Below are positions 43,813 to 52,959 of a stretch of DNA of 64,000 bases, in pieces. Source of the DNA: UBA6168 sp041392505 (GTDB taxonomy: Bacteria; Bacteroidota; Bacteroidia; Chitinophagales; Saprospiraceae); the NCBI GenBank assembly GCA_041392505.1, contig JAWKLX010000042.1, forward strand, positions 1 through 64,000, given 5' to 3'. The notes beneath the pieces were generated by a model. That model saw nothing but the letters and a program-made list of their open reading frames with translations. It did no database searches and was not told where the DNA came from. A program made the translations under genes and the position numbers. Within the stretch, counting starts at the first letter, position 1; every line of letters begins with the position of its first letter.

Positions 43813-44499
43813 TTAAGCTTCATTATACATTTTGATCGTAGTTTCCCGAATATTTTGGCCAGTATCTGAAAGTATGAATGCAATCGTCTCAGCAATATCA
43901 GATGCTTTTACCCATTTTGAAAAATCAGCATCAGGCATGCCAGCTTTATTCGCAGGAGTGTCAATAATACTGGGTATAATAACGGTAGCTGAAATATTTT
44001 TTCCTCTTCCAACATCATTTATCAATTCCACTAAATGCATGACCATTGCCTTAGACAAAGCATACGCCAGCATGTTTTTCCCCGCTTCTGCATCCAATGC
44101 GGGGCGTGCGCCAATAAAAACAAACTGCCCGCCACCATTTTTTTCAAAATATTTGATTAAAGGGCGGACAATAAAATAGGCTGATTTAAAATTTAATGAA
44201 ACTTGCTTGTCTATGGCTGTGCTGTCAGTTTCTTCGAAATCACCCAATGCAAATCCGCCAACCAATAATACAGCGGCCTTTAAATTTGGATGATTTTGGG
44301 TGATCTCATTGACGTATTGTTGTGTTTCTGACTCATCGGTTAAATTAATCATTTGAATATTTTGAGTCATTTTTTGAAGTTCAGGCTCGGCGCTGCTTCT
44401 GCCTATTGTGGCTAATATATTGTAACCTTTTTTATATAGGTTTTTAGTGACTTCGGTTCCGAGATTACCATTGGCCCCGGTGATTAGAATTGTTTTCAT
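43813..44499 (-). CDS. Short-chain dehydrogenase/reductase
   Basis: 228 residues. Nucleotide motif ILITGANGNLGTEVTKNLYK, NNAG-equivalent region VLLVGGFALGD, and catalytic blocks FVFIGARPALD and YALSKAMVMHL (Tyr and Lys). The Ser of the usual triad is not obvious (IGARPAL), so it may be a divergent reductase. First gene of a three-gene operon with the best palindrome of the Crp-type family 67-82 bases upstream. Substrate unknown. Confidence 0.85.
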   Translation of the reverse strand: MKTILITGANGNLGTEVTKNLYKKGYNILATIGRSSAEPELQKMTQNIQMINLTDESETQQYVNEITQNHPNLKAAVLLVGGFALGDFEETDSTAIDKQVSLNFKSAYFIVRPLIKYFEKNGGGQFVFIGARPALDAEAGKNMLAYALSKAMVMHLVELINDVGRGKNISATVIIPSIIDTPANKAGMPDADFSKWVKASDIAETIAFILSDTGQNIRETTIKMYNEA

Positions 44500-44536
44500 T
44501 CGATTTTTATTGTGGTTTTATTTTGAATTGATAGCG

Positions 44537-44581
44537 CAAAGATGGGCGTTTTATATTAGGTGACTTGTTACTAACGTAACA
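44537..44581 (-). promoter_or_regulatory. Crp-type operator and promoter of the SDR operon
   Basis: Perfect palindrome TGTTAC-taac-GTAACA at 44566-44581; -7 element (minus strand) CATCTTTG at 44537-44544. Operator centre to far edge of the -7 box is 36.5 bp, identical to five other promoters in this block, which puts the site near -42. Confidence 0.85.
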
Positions 44582-44611
44582 GTATTTAAAATTTGCCAAA
44601 ATAAATTTGCT

Positions 44612-45439
44612 TCACTTGGGCTGCAAAGGAGTTATTTCCAATAACTCTGATGGGCCGAGCACCTCGTAGGTGTTGCAATTGTGTTGATGCCCAGACAAGT
44701 GGCATTTCATGGAAAGGCAATTTCCATTATGCGCCCAGCGGTACACTTTTCTATAAATAAAACCAGCCAACATCATACCTCCAATTGGTGCTGAAAAATA
44801 TATCCACCAAGCCGTCCAAATATGGGAAGGGAAAGCAGATGCAAAAGTGCGGGCAGGGTTGATACTCATTCCGGAAAAAGGCGCTTCGAATGTAATATAT
44901 ATGGCCACTAAAAAACCAGCGACCCATCCTGTATAATCCGCATATTTTGAATTGCTCATTAGTAGAACAACCAATAGTAATAAAAATGAAATAAAAAATT
45001 CGGCAACAAAAGCCATGGTAACACCTTTATTCCCTGGAATGGTAACGGCATAGTTTACACCCGCCTCCATGATCAAATCAGGTGTCGCCCAAACGAAAAA
45101 TAATACGCCTAAAGTGCCACCAATAAATTGCGACAAAATATACCAAACTGCATTGGCGGCACTGATTCGTTCCATCTGTAAGAAGGCTAATGTCACAGCA
45201 GGGTTCATGTGTGCGCCTGAGCGTTTTCCCCAAGGAGAGTATATTAATAACACTGCAGTTGTACCCATCGCCAACCCCATAAGAAAACGTCGGAAAAATG
45301 GGTCAGCCAATTTCATGTGAATTGGTGATTGTGGGTGTTCCAATAAAATAACAAAGAAGCAAGCACTGACCATGAACATACCCAGTGCCCATGCTTCAAT
45401 GAAATAGTTTTGCCAGTTATTCTTTAATGCATTCAACAT
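44612..45439 (-). CDS. MIP family channel (aquaporin/glycerol facilitator type)
   Basis: 275 residues from ATG 45439 (MLNALKNNWQNYFIEAWALG); a TTG further upstream was rejected. Six helices with both half-helix motifs: SGAHMNPAVTLAFLQ and SGMSINPARTFASAF. The selectivity Arg follows the second NPA. After helix 6 there is an unusual Cys/His-rich tail (CLSMKCHLSGHQHNCNTYEV), which could bind a metal or be redox-active. It conducts water, glycerol or related small solutes. It lies downstream of the YHS gene with a repeat-rich 213-base gap; no own Crp-type site was found. Confidence 0.9.
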   Translation of the reverse strand: MLNALKNNWQNYFIEAWALGMFMVSACFFVILLEHPQSPIHMKLADPFFRRFLMGLAMGTTAVLLIYSPWGKRSGAHMNPAVTLAFLQMERISAANAVWYILSQFIGGTLGVLFFVWATPDLIMEAGVNYAVTIPGNKGVTMAFVAEFFISFLLLLVVLLMSNSKYADYTGWVAGFLVAIYITFEAPFSGMSINPARTFASAFPSHIWTAWWIYFSAPIGGMMLAGFIYRKVYRWAHNGNCLSMKCHLSGHQHNCNTYEVLGPSELLEITPLQPK

Positions 45440-45479
45440 TTTATTGGTATAATATAACGGTGTATAGGACAAAACTTAA

Positions 45480-45615
45480 TAAAGCATATTTATCAATGCG
45501 GAGCAGGAAACGACGTGTTTCAATTCGACATGACCAAGTGCTCCTCAAAGGGATTTAAAGGGGCACGTTGAGCCGTTGTAAGAAGTCGGGGTGATGCTGC
45601 CCCGCGTTATATAAA
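45480..45615. repeat. Intergenic repeat with imperfect hairpins
   Basis: GTGCTCCTCAAAGGGATTTA with AAGGGGCAC (about 45529-45557) forms an imperfect stem, and GGGGTGATGCTGCCCC a second. Flanking words TGCGGAGCAG and CTGCCCCGCGTTATATAA recur near 19825 and 59727. Possibly an old interspersed repeat or a transcript end after the YHS gene. Confidence 0.45.
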
Positions 45616-45652
45616 TTTATTTTTGTCCTGTACATAGATAATATAATTGAAG

Positions 45653-46138
45653 TTAAAAATTAGATTGGCCAATAAACTTTTCCCAAGATTGATCGCCTTT
45701 TTTTAATAACTCCGATTCAGGGCTTTTTTGCTCATTCCAGCTTTCTAAGGTATTGGTGAAAAAGCGGTTGTAAAATAGAAGCAACCTGCCATTTGTGATT
45801 TTATAAGTCAATGGATCAACGTCAACTTTCTCCCCTTTTATGGACATGGCATAAGCGCACCAGCCGCCATAAGCAGGTTGGTATTTTTTTGGATTTGCGA
45901 TAAAGTCATTTTTGTTTGCTACACTGCTAAATCGATAAGTAATTCCATCATTGGTTGTACTCCATTCTATTTTCCCTTTCAATGGTTTTCCATTGAAATA
46001 GGAGACAGGGTCATAGCCTTCTATAGCCAAGTGTTGTTTGTCTGTATTAAAATGTTTTTGACGTTGGTCGATACTTTGGCCGTTAATGGAAACCGAGAAC
46101 ATGGTAAACAAAGTAATGGTGAAAATAAATTTAGTCAT
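45653..46138 (-). CDS. YHS domain protein, exported
   Basis: 161 residues. Signal peptide (TKFIFTITLFTMFSVSINGQ), then one YHS domain: IEGYDPVSYFNGKPLKGKIE, YRFSSVANKNDFIANPKKYQ and PAYGGWCAYAMSIKGEKVDV. YHS domains are small, metal-binding-like modules of unclear function. It follows the glycogen debranching enzyme gene by 21 bases and so shares its Crp-type promoter. The 55236-56162 protein in the same block has two such domains. Confidence 0.87.
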   Translation of the reverse strand: MTKFIFTITLFTMFSVSINGQSIDQRQKHFNTDKQHLAIEGYDPVSYFNGKPLKGKIEWSTTNDGITYRFSSVANKNDFIANPKKYQPAYGGWCAYAMSIKGEKVDVDPLTYKITNGRLLLFYNRFFTNTLESWNEQKSPESELLKKGDQSWEKFIGQSNF

Positions 46139-46159
46139 GATTTTTTTATTTTTAAAAAT

Positions 46160-48154
46160 TTAAATTGTTGCTAAAGCTTTTCTATTTATGGTTTTGGTTG
46201 GTTTTTTAGCATATGCATCAATTAAGACTTTTAATAGCATCCCTACTGACCACGCTTGTTGTACACATCCTCGTCCTTCTGAAGGTGCGTCTCCATCAAA
46301 AATTTCTGAAATACCATGAATGCAACCCTCTTCATAAAAGTGATGGTTGATCGGCTTCGTCATTTTTAAAATTTCTGATTTTGCTTTTTTTGTAAATCCA
46401 TTTATTTGCAAATGGGCTAAAAAATATTCTCCCAATAAAAAAGTCCACACTGTTCCTTGATGATAGGCAGTATCTCGATGCCATTGGTCACCGCCATATT
46501 TTCCTTTGTAATCAAAATGGTTTGGGTCTAGCGAACGTAAGCCATAAGGGGTAAACAGTTTTTCTTCAATTAATTCCATTAATTGTTTCCCCTCTTTTTT
46601 CTCCAATAATGGATAAGGTAAACTAAGGGCATAAATTTGGTTAGGGCGAAAGGAATCATCCAGATATTCGTTAGGTATAATTACATCGTTTAGATAATTA
46701 TTTTCATTGATGAAATACTTTCTAAAATTAGCTTTTACTTTTTGTACTAATTTTTTGAATGGTGAATCGACATTCTGAATTAATTCAAAAAAATGATTAT
46801 AAATCATCAGTGCATTGTACCACAGCGCATTGATTTCGACTGGGCAACCATGTCTTGGCGTTACAGTAAAATCACCGACTCTTGCATCCATCCATGTCAA
46901 TTGCGACAAGCCTTTACCTCCAAATAGCAAGCCCTCTTCGAGCATGTGAATATTATATCGAGTGCCATTGATATGTGCCTCAATTATTTCCGTTAATTGT
47001 AAAAATATTTCTTCAATAAATTCAAGGTTGTTGAATTTTTCATAATATTCATGAAGTACGATAAACAACCATAAAGTGGCATCAATGGTATTGTATTCTG
47101 GCTCTTCCCCCTGATCGGGAAATCGGTTAGGGAGCATACCGCCGTCCAGATATTTTAGAAAAGTTTTTAAAATAGATTCTGCCAATTCTTTTTTGCCCAA
47201 TGCAATAACGAGCCCCCGCATGGCAATCATCGTATCCCGGCCCCAATCGGTAAACCAATGGTAGCCGGCAATGATAGTTTTACCGCCACTCGATTTTCGA
47301 TGTACAATAAATTGGTCGGCTGCGATTGTTAAATCTGATAAAAAATCATCACCGACAGTAATTGAATTAATTCGCTTTATTTCTTCGGCTTTTAATTTTT
47401 CGGAATCTTTTTTTACCGTTTCTTCGTCAAGGGAAAATGCGATATAAATACGCTCACCCGGTGAAATATTTGCTTCGATAGTGCCTATTGAAAAGGCATC
47501 TTCCTGAAAGTCCAGCCCCCGATATTTTTCTTTGGTATATTCAAAGTTTTTGTACCAATTTCTGTTTTCCTTAAACTCACCTTTTGAAAAAGAAAAATGC
47601 AAAGCAGGTGCGCCATAATGAGAATAAATGACACCAATATTTTCAGTTTTAAAATCTGTGTAATAATTAAAAAAAGGATTTTCTGAAAATAAACTGTGAT
47701 AATCTCGATGCATAAAAAAAGGTGTCAAGCACAGGCCAAAAGAGCATTTGCCTGAATTTTCATATTCTACTATAGTAGTGTTTGAGCCATGCGGCATAAA
47801 CACCTTTTTATTCAATTTGCAGCCATTTACATGATAAGTGAATGTAGGTATTGGACGCCGCTCAAAACTTTTTAAAAATTCATAACCATTTGGGTGAATT
47901 GTTCCGGGGTATTGATTAGCGGACAAACTCACTTCACTGTCTCGATGAAACATTAATGTCTCTTCGATTTTTGAAACCATCACAGTTCTATCGGTAGGCG
48001 GATTGAGCGAAGCAACCAATAGTCCATGATATCGGCGGGTATTTGCACCCGACAAAGAAGAAGATGCATATCCACCGATACCGTTGGTTATGAGCCACTC
48101 TTTGGAACTCAGCTCTTCAAATGAAGGAGAATTAAACTGCAATATGTTTTTCAT
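46160..48154 (-). CDS. Glycogen debranching enzyme (amylo-alpha-1,6-glucosidase, GH133 type)
   Basis: 664 residues. N-terminal beta domain with WLITNGIGGYASSSLSGANT and RRYHGLLVA, then the (alpha/alpha)6 barrel with AGYHWFTDWGRDTMIAMRGL, ridges LDGGMLPNRFPDQG and YNTIDATLWLF (catalytic-region acid), and QWHRDTAYHQGTVWTFLLG. It hydrolyses alpha-1,6 branch points in glycogen-like glucans. No signal peptide, so cytosolic. Directly under a Crp-type operator and followed by a YHS gene. Works with the glucosidase encoded upstream to release free glucose, as inferred from family and context. Confidence 0.92.
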   Translation of the reverse strand: MKNILQFNSPSFEELSSKEWLITNGIGGYASSSLSGANTRRYHGLLVASLNPPTDRTVMVSKIEETLMFHRDSEVSLSANQYPGTIHPNGYEFLKSFERRPIPTFTYHVNGCKLNKKVFMPHGSNTTIVEYENSGKCSFGLCLTPFFMHRDYHSLFSENPFFNYYTDFKTENIGVIYSHYGAPALHFSFSKGEFKENRNWYKNFEYTKEKYRGLDFQEDAFSIGTIEANISPGERIYIAFSLDEETVKKDSEKLKAEEIKRINSITVGDDFLSDLTIAADQFIVHRKSSGGKTIIAGYHWFTDWGRDTMIAMRGLVIALGKKELAESILKTFLKYLDGGMLPNRFPDQGEEPEYNTIDATLWLFIVLHEYYEKFNNLEFIEEIFLQLTEIIEAHINGTRYNIHMLEEGLLFGGKGLSQLTWMDARVGDFTVTPRHGCPVEINALWYNALMIYNHFFELIQNVDSPFKKLVQKVKANFRKYFINENNYLNDVIIPNEYLDDSFRPNQIYALSLPYPLLEKKEGKQLMELIEEKLFTPYGLRSLDPNHFDYKGKYGGDQWHRDTAYHQGTVWTFLLGEYFLAHLQINGFTKKAKSEILKMTKPINHHFYEEGCIHGISEIFDGDAPSEGRGCVQQAWSVGMLLKVLIDAYAKKPTKTINRKALATI

Positions 48155-48191
48155 TTGGTTTGTATGATTTTTTGAATCACTTTATTTATTA

Positions 48192-48236
48192 CAAAAATGA
48201 ACAAGCGGGGAATACTATATTATTACATCGGTAACA
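48192..48236 (-). promoter_or_regulatory. Crp-type operator and promoter of the debranching enzyme gene
   Basis: TATTAC-atcg-GTAACA at 48221-48236 (one mismatch to the consensus) and -7 element CATTTTTG at 48192-48199. Centre-to-edge spacing again 36.5 bp. Confidence 0.8.
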
Positions 48237-48247
48237 AACCCTTCATT

Positions 48248-50944
48248 TTATACCATTTCCATTGATCCTTTTTCCTTTTTTGATGCAGGCTTCTTTTTTC
48301 CAAGGCGATCGATCAACTCTGCTACGACCCCTGTCCAACCAGTTTGGTGCGAGGCGCCTACGCCCCTTGCGGAGCAGCCATGAAAATATTCATAAAACAG
48401 AACGAGGTCTTTGAAGTGTGGGTCGGTCGCATATTTTTCGGACTGGCCGTGGCAAGGTCGGTTGCCATTTTCATTTTTTTCAAAAATGGAAATCAAACGT
48501 TTTGATAATTCGTCGGCTACTTCCTCCAGTGTCATCCAAATTCCAGAACCCGTCGGGCATTCTATTTTAAAATCATCCTTAAAATAAGTGTGGTATTCCC
48601 GCAATGAATTAATCAGTAAATAATTCATCGGAAACCAAACTGGGCCTCGCCAATTGGAATTGCCGCCAAATAACCCGGTCGTACTTTCGCCCGGTTCATA
48701 TTGCAGCCCAAATTCCTGCCCTTCAATATTTACCATGTATGGCGTTTCGTGGATCTTCGAAACCGAACGGATGCCACCTTTTGAAAGAAATTCATTTTCA
48801 TCGAGCATGGCCTGAAGCAATCTCCGCAAGCGTTCTTCGGAAGTGAGCGAAAGCAACAGATCACTGTTCATTTCATGGTTATCCACTACTTGGTAATTGT
48901 TGAATTGGCTGCGGTAGTTGACAAACCAGTTCAATCGCTGTTGGAAATTGGGCACTTTTTCTAATAAGGATTCAGGAATCCGGAGAACTGCAAACAATGT
49001 GCTCAAGCCCACGAGCGACCGAACTTTTAGCGGAATAAACTCCCCTTTTGGCAAAGCCAAAATATCATAGAAAAATCCCTCTTTTTCGTCCCAGGCACCC
49101 GTCCAGTCCTCGGCAATGCGGTTGAGGCTCTCGGCGATATACACAAAATGCTCAAAAAACTTGGTGGCCACATCTTCATAAGTTTTGTCCTCCTCGCAAA
49201 TAAGCAAGGCCATTTCAAGCATGTTCAGACAATACATGGCCATCCAAGCGGTGCCGTCGGCCTGTTCGAGATGGCCACCGCCTGGCAGGGCAGCGCTTCT
49301 ATCAAATACGCCGATGTTGTCTAATCCGAGAAAACCACCTTCAAACACGTTTTTGCCATGGGCATCTTTTCGGTTGACCCACCAAGTGAAATTGAGCAGT
49401 AGTTTTTGGAACGTCCTTTTTAAAAAATCAAAATCGGGGACTCCTGTCTTTTCCCTATCCATTTTAAAAACCTGTAAGCACGACCATGCATGCACGGGTG
49501 GGTTCACATCGCCGAAGGCCCATTCATAAGCAGGTATTTGACCGTTGGGGTGCATGTACCATTCTCTCAGAAATAAGATGAGCTGGTTTTTGGCAAAATT
49601 GGCATCCACCATCGCAAGTGGCACACAGTGAAAAGCCAAGTCCCAAGCGGCGTACCAAGGGTATTCCCATTTGTCGGGCATGGAAATAATATCCTCGTTG
49701 TTGAGGCTGTGCCATTGGTGGTTGCGGCCATACTTCCGTGATATGGGTGGGGCAGGTTGGCCGGGGTCGCCATTGAGCCAGCGGGGGATGTCAATGTTGA
49801 AGTATTGTTTCGACCAGAGCATGCCGGCCAGTGCCTGCCGCTGGATATTTATTAAATCGTTGCTAGGGTTATTATTTGAAATGTGCGAATAAAACTCATC
49901 GGCTTCTTTTTTTCTGTTTGCAAAAAACTGTTCAAAGTTTTTTCCCAAAGCATTTTTATCCAGCCTTTTTTTGCTCAACCGCAAACGGAATTCACACGAA
50001 CTGCCACCTTCCATATTTCTTTTAAATAAAGGCGAAAATTTGGTGCCTTCCTTTTTTTCGTTCAACCATGCAAAATCATTTTCGATGACGGCTTTATGGA
50101 ATGCATCTTTTACATACGGTTGAACATTGGGGAAATCATAGAGCCGTTCGGTGTTCGTTTCATTTTCGGTAAAAAGGTGCTGGGCGGGTTTTTCAAAATA
50201 AAAATAATAATCGCCCAATTCCGGATGGGAGGCTTTTACTAAATTAGCTTTGTCTTTGGATGATTGTAAAGACAACGAGGGCTTTTCGTCCATCAATCCA
50301 AACGACCAAAGGTTACGAAACCACAATGTTGGGAGCACCGAAATGGGCGCTGTTTCACTGCCCCGGTTGTGGATGGTGATGCGAATCAATATATCCTCCT
50401 CAGATGCTTTTGCGTATTCTGTGAAAATGTCAAAATAACGGTTGTCATCAAAAATGCCCGTGTCCAATAATTCAAATTCCTCTTCGTGTTTCGACCGTTC
50501 TCGGTTTCTTCGTAACAGCTCGCCATATGGAAATTCCCGTTGCGGATATTTGTACAACTGTTTCATATAGGAGTGGGTCGGCGTGCTGTCGAGGTAATAA
50601 TATAACTCCTTTACATCCTCTCCGTGGTTGCCTTCCGAGCCAGTCAGCCCAAATAGACGTTCTTTTAAAATAGGATCGTTCCCATTCCAAAAAGCAAGGG
50701 CAAAACAAATCCGTTGCTTGTCGTCGCTGATGCCAGCCAGCCCATCTTCGCCCCAGCGGTACACCCGGCTGCGGGCATGGTCGTGCGGGAAAGAGTCCCA
50801 AGCCGTGCCATGTTCGCTATAATCTTCCCGCACTGTCCCCCACTGGCGTTCGGAGAGGTAAGGACCCCATTTGAGCCAGGATTTGCCATTTCGATAATTT
50901 TCCTGAAGACGTTTTGCTTCTTCGGTGATATTGATTGTTTTCAT
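48248..50944 (-). CDS. GH63-like glucosidase (MGH1-type glycoside hydrolase)
   Basis: 898 residues from ATG 50944 (MKTINITEEAKRLQENYRNG). A longer frame from 50965 would start upstream of the inferred transcription start and was rejected. N-terminal part typical of YMR196W-like glucosidases: WLKWGPYLSERQWGTVREDY and FPHDHARSRVYRWGEDGLAG; the barrel includes WKEPWYAAWDL-type sequence (DKWEYPWYAAWDLAFHCVPL), GFLGLDNIGVFDRS and NSNWRGPVWFPMNYLLI. Relatives act on alpha-glucosides such as glucosylglycerate, mannosylglycerate or trehalose-like compounds. Cytosolic. Own Crp-type promoter. The substrate here is undecided. Confidence 0.88.
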   Translation of the reverse strand: MKTINITEEAKRLQENYRNGKSWLKWGPYLSERQWGTVREDYSEHGTAWDSFPHDHARSRVYRWGEDGLAGISDDKQRICFALAFWNGNDPILKERLFGLTGSEGNHGEDVKELYYYLDSTPTHSYMKQLYKYPQREFPYGELLRRNRERSKHEEEFELLDTGIFDDNRYFDIFTEYAKASEEDILIRITIHNRGSETAPISVLPTLWFRNLWSFGLMDEKPSLSLQSSKDKANLVKASHPELGDYYFYFEKPAQHLFTENETNTERLYDFPNVQPYVKDAFHKAVIENDFAWLNEKKEGTKFSPLFKRNMEGGSSCEFRLRLSKKRLDKNALGKNFEQFFANRKKEADEFYSHISNNNPSNDLINIQRQALAGMLWSKQYFNIDIPRWLNGDPGQPAPPISRKYGRNHQWHSLNNEDIISMPDKWEYPWYAAWDLAFHCVPLAMVDANFAKNQLILFLREWYMHPNGQIPAYEWAFGDVNPPVHAWSCLQVFKMDREKTGVPDFDFLKRTFQKLLLNFTWWVNRKDAHGKNVFEGGFLGLDNIGVFDRSAALPGGGHLEQADGTAWMAMYCLNMLEMALLICEEDKTYEDVATKFFEHFVYIAESLNRIAEDWTGAWDEKEGFFYDILALPKGEFIPLKVRSLVGLSTLFAVLRIPESLLEKVPNFQQRLNWFVNYRSQFNNYQVVDNHEMNSDLLLSLTSEERLRRLLQAMLDENEFLSKGGIRSVSKIHETPYMVNIEGQEFGLQYEPGESTTGLFGGNSNWRGPVWFPMNYLLINSLREYHTYFKDDFKIECPTGSGIWMTLEEVADELSKRLISIFEKNENGNRPCHGQSEKYATDPHFKDLVLFYEYFHGCSARGVGASHQTGWTGVVAELIDRLGKKKPASKKEKGSMEMV

Positions 50945-50962
50945 TGTTTGTTGATTTTTGCA

Positions 50963-51007
50963 CAAAGGTATTGATGGATGTAAAAGGAAAGTGATACGGA
51001 GGTAACA
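50963..51007 (-). promoter_or_regulatory. Crp-type operator and promoter of the glucosidase gene; divergent promoter nearby
   Basis: TGATAC-ggag-GTAACA at 50992-51007 and minus-strand -7 element TACCTTTG at 50963-50970; spacing 36.5 bp. On the plus strand a perfect -7 element TAACTTTG lies at 51014-51021, only six bases from the operator, and could serve the 51085 gene; a protein bound to the operator would touch that promoter. Confidence 0.82.
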
Positions 51008-51084
51008 GATGAGTAACTTTGGAACTTTTTATTCTTGTTAAAAGTTGAACCTATCTAACTTCAACATTTAAATTTTAATATCAA

Positions 51085-51900
51085 ATGAGCCAAAAAGAAA
51101 TTGAAGAATTTACGCAAAAACTGGATGAAATAATAAAGGCAATTATTTATTTAATTTTAGAAATTCCAATTGAGAAAGTACAAAAGGAACCAGAACACTT
51201 TTTTTATTCAATTATTTTTAAAACGGTTCATACGTTAGAAGCTGTCAATCTGTTGAGCTATAATGTTTTGCAAAAACCTTTTTTCTTAATTTCATGCGGA
51301 TTGTCTATGCGAACTGTGATATCAGACTTGATAATTGCCGAGTATCTGATATTTAAATCTGAAAATTCAGGAAACCCTGATTCTGAATTATTAAAACAAA
51401 TTGAACGTCAATATTTCGACCACTACCAATTTACAAAAAGAAACATTAATATTTATGAAACTCTATATGGAGACAAGAAGGAGTTTTTAAAAGTAAAAAA
51501 AGAGTTCAATGAGTATGAGAAAAAGTTTTTGGATTCAGATGGGAATATAAAAAGTTATTTAAAAAAAGGAGATTCTATATTTCGTATGATTAAGTTCTTG
51601 GCTTCAAAATACGATAAAAGTAATATGCAAAGATTAAAAATAGCTTTTGAATGTTATGATATATTTTCAAAAATTGAGCATTTTGGAGAAAAGACAATGG
51701 AATTGATTTCTCAATCTGCTACCCAACAGCGTTCAAAATTTTCTTTTGAGACTTTATTATATAGCATAAAAATTTCGTTAAATATTTTAGAAATCCTACT
51801 GTTGGTTTTTTTTGATAAAAAATCTGCTAAATTAAAAAAGCTGTCCTCGCAAATAGAGGAATTTAATAAACTTGAAATACCAAATACAAATAGTGCTTAA
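51085..51900 (+). CDS. Protein of unknown function, AT-rich gene
   Basis: 271 residues, no signal peptide. Mostly helical with two hydrophobic stretches (IKAIIYLILEIPI near the N terminus and ISLNILEILLLVFF near residue 240). A central SCGLSMRTVISDLIIAEYLI segment resembles helices in DUF5677-like/HEPN-type proteins, but I cannot assign it. It is the only plus-strand gene in the Crp-type block, is visibly more A/T-rich than its neighbours, and ends in a strong hairpin, all consistent with late arrival. Confidence 0.6.
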   Translation: MSQKEIEEFTQKLDEIIKAIIYLILEIPIEKVQKEPEHFFYSIIFKTVHTLEAVNLLSYNVLQKPFFLISCGLSMRTVISDLIIAEYLIFKSENSGNPDSELLKQIERQYFDHYQFTKRNINIYETLYGDKKEFLKVKKEFNEYEKKFLDSDGNIKSYLKKGDSIFRMIKFLASKYDKSNMQRLKIAFECYDIFSKIEHFGEKTMELISQSATQQRSKFSFETLLYSIKISLNILEILLLVFFDKKSAKLKKLSSQIEEFNKLEIPNTNSA

Positions 51901-51923
51901 TACGATATTTGTATTAAGCACTA
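51891..51923. terminator. Strong hairpin at the end of the AT-rich gene
   Basis: TAGTGCTTAATAC-gatattt-GTATTAAGCACTA, 13-bp perfect arms; the left arm covers the stop codon. It could end transcripts from both sides, because the minus-strand glucose dehydrogenase gene ends nearby at 51974. Confidence 0.8.
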
Positions 51924-51973
51924 AAATAGAGAAGATAAAATAAACAGGTTAGAAGTCAACTAATCCCATTATT

Positions 51974-52783
51974 TCATCCATTGTCTTCAAACCCCGGATA
52001 AAGCGTCATCCCACCATCCACAAAAATGGTCGTCCCGTGAATGTAGTCGCTGTCGTCGCTGGATAACCAGACGACTGCTTTTCCAATGTCTTCCACATCA
52101 CCGACCCGTTTATAAGGGATGAGTTTCAACAGACGTGATTCTGCTTCGGGCGTTTCCCAAGCCATTCGATTGATGGGGGTTTTGATGGCGCCAGGAGCGA
52201 TGCTGTTCACCCTGATTTTCATAGGGCCAAGTTCTTGAGCGAGGGAGCGCATCATTAGCATAACACCTCCTTTAGAGGCTGCATAATTGATGTGGCCCGC
52301 CCATGGAATCAGTTCGTGCACCGACGACATACAAATTATTTTGCCCAGAGAACGGTGGCCGTTCATACCCCGGCGGAGAAATTCTTTCACTGCTGCTTGA
52401 GCACAAAGGAATTGGCCCGTGAGGTTGACGCCCAACACATAATTCCATTGGTCGAGCGTCATGTCTACGAAAGCGGCGTCTTTTTGCAGTCCGGCATTAT
52501 TGACCAGAATATCGACTGTGCCATACGCTTCGATGGCTTGGGCGAACATACTGTCAACCTGATCTTTTTGGCTGACATCGGTTTTGACGGCCATCGCCTT
52601 ACCGCCTGCATTTTCAATAATTTCTACAGCTTTATTGGCGCCTGTTGGGTTGCCGACGTAATTGACAACAACGTTGGCGCCTGCCATTCCAAGGGCAATG
52701 GCACATGCTTTTCCAATGCCAGAACTAGCGCCCGTCACGATGGCAGTCTGTCCGGCAAGTTTTTTTGTTTCCATTTGATTCAT
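51974..52783 (-). CDS. gdh: Glucose 1-dehydrogenase (SDR family)
   Basis: 269 residues. Nucleotide motif AIVTGASSGIGKACAIALGM, NNAG loop DILVNNAGLQKDA, catalytic SSVHELIPWAGHINYAASKG (Ser, Tyr, Lys) and the C-terminal IFVDGGMTLYPGFEDNG. HELIPW and DGGMTLYP are hallmarks of Bacillus-type glucose 1-dehydrogenases, which oxidise free beta-D-glucose to glucono-lactone with NAD(P). Own Crp-type promoter. A second Met at codon 4 (52774) is an alternative start. The product would be the substrate of the gluconolactonase-like protein encoded upstream, although that one is exported. Confidence 0.85.
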   Translation of the reverse strand: MNQMETKKLAGQTAIVTGASSGIGKACAIALGMAGANVVVNYVGNPTGANKAVEIIENAGGKAMAVKTDVSQKDQVDSMFAQAIEAYGTVDILVNNAGLQKDAAFVDMTLDQWNYVLGVNLTGQFLCAQAAVKEFLRRGMNGHRSLGKIICMSSVHELIPWAGHINYAASKGGVMLMMRSLAQELGPMKIRVNSIAPGAIKTPINRMAWETPEAESRLLKLIPYKRVGDVEDIGKAVVWLSSDDSDYIHGTTIFVDGGMTLYPGFEDNG

Positions 52784-52813
52784 TGATTTTTAGTGTATTT
52801 TAAATTGATAAGA

Positions 52814-52858
52814 CAAAGGTCGGGGAGGAATGTGAAGTGGATTGATACGAGGGTAACA
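52814..52858 (-). promoter_or_regulatory. Crp-type operator and promoter of the glucose dehydrogenase gene
   Basis: TGATAC-gagg-GTAACA at 52843-52858 and -7 element GACCTTTG at 52814-52821; spacing 36.5 bp. Confidence 0.8.
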
Positions 52859-52899
52859 GTTGGGGGATTTTGGGAAAATAATATGGGTATGAAATAACA

Positions 52900-52934
52900 A
52901 AGTGCCACCTCGAACTCGGTCGGAGGCGACACTT
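52900..52934 (-). terminator. Probable terminator after the gluconolactonase gene
   Basis: AAGTGCCACCTC and GAGGCGACACTT pair at 10 of 12 positions around an 11-base loop, 26 bases past the stop codon of the minus-strand gene. Confidence 0.5.
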
Positions 52935-52959
52935 CTAATCAACTTCAGTTTTTAAATAT

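Noticed and set aside
45499..45514. Crp-type operator for the aquaporin gene
   Set aside because: At the expected distance from a CAAAACTT element there is no TGTTAC-like palindrome.
50945..50965. Upstream start for the GH63-like glucosidase
   Set aside because: It overlaps the TACCTTTG -7 box; transcription would start downstream, and the ATG at 50944 fits the family.
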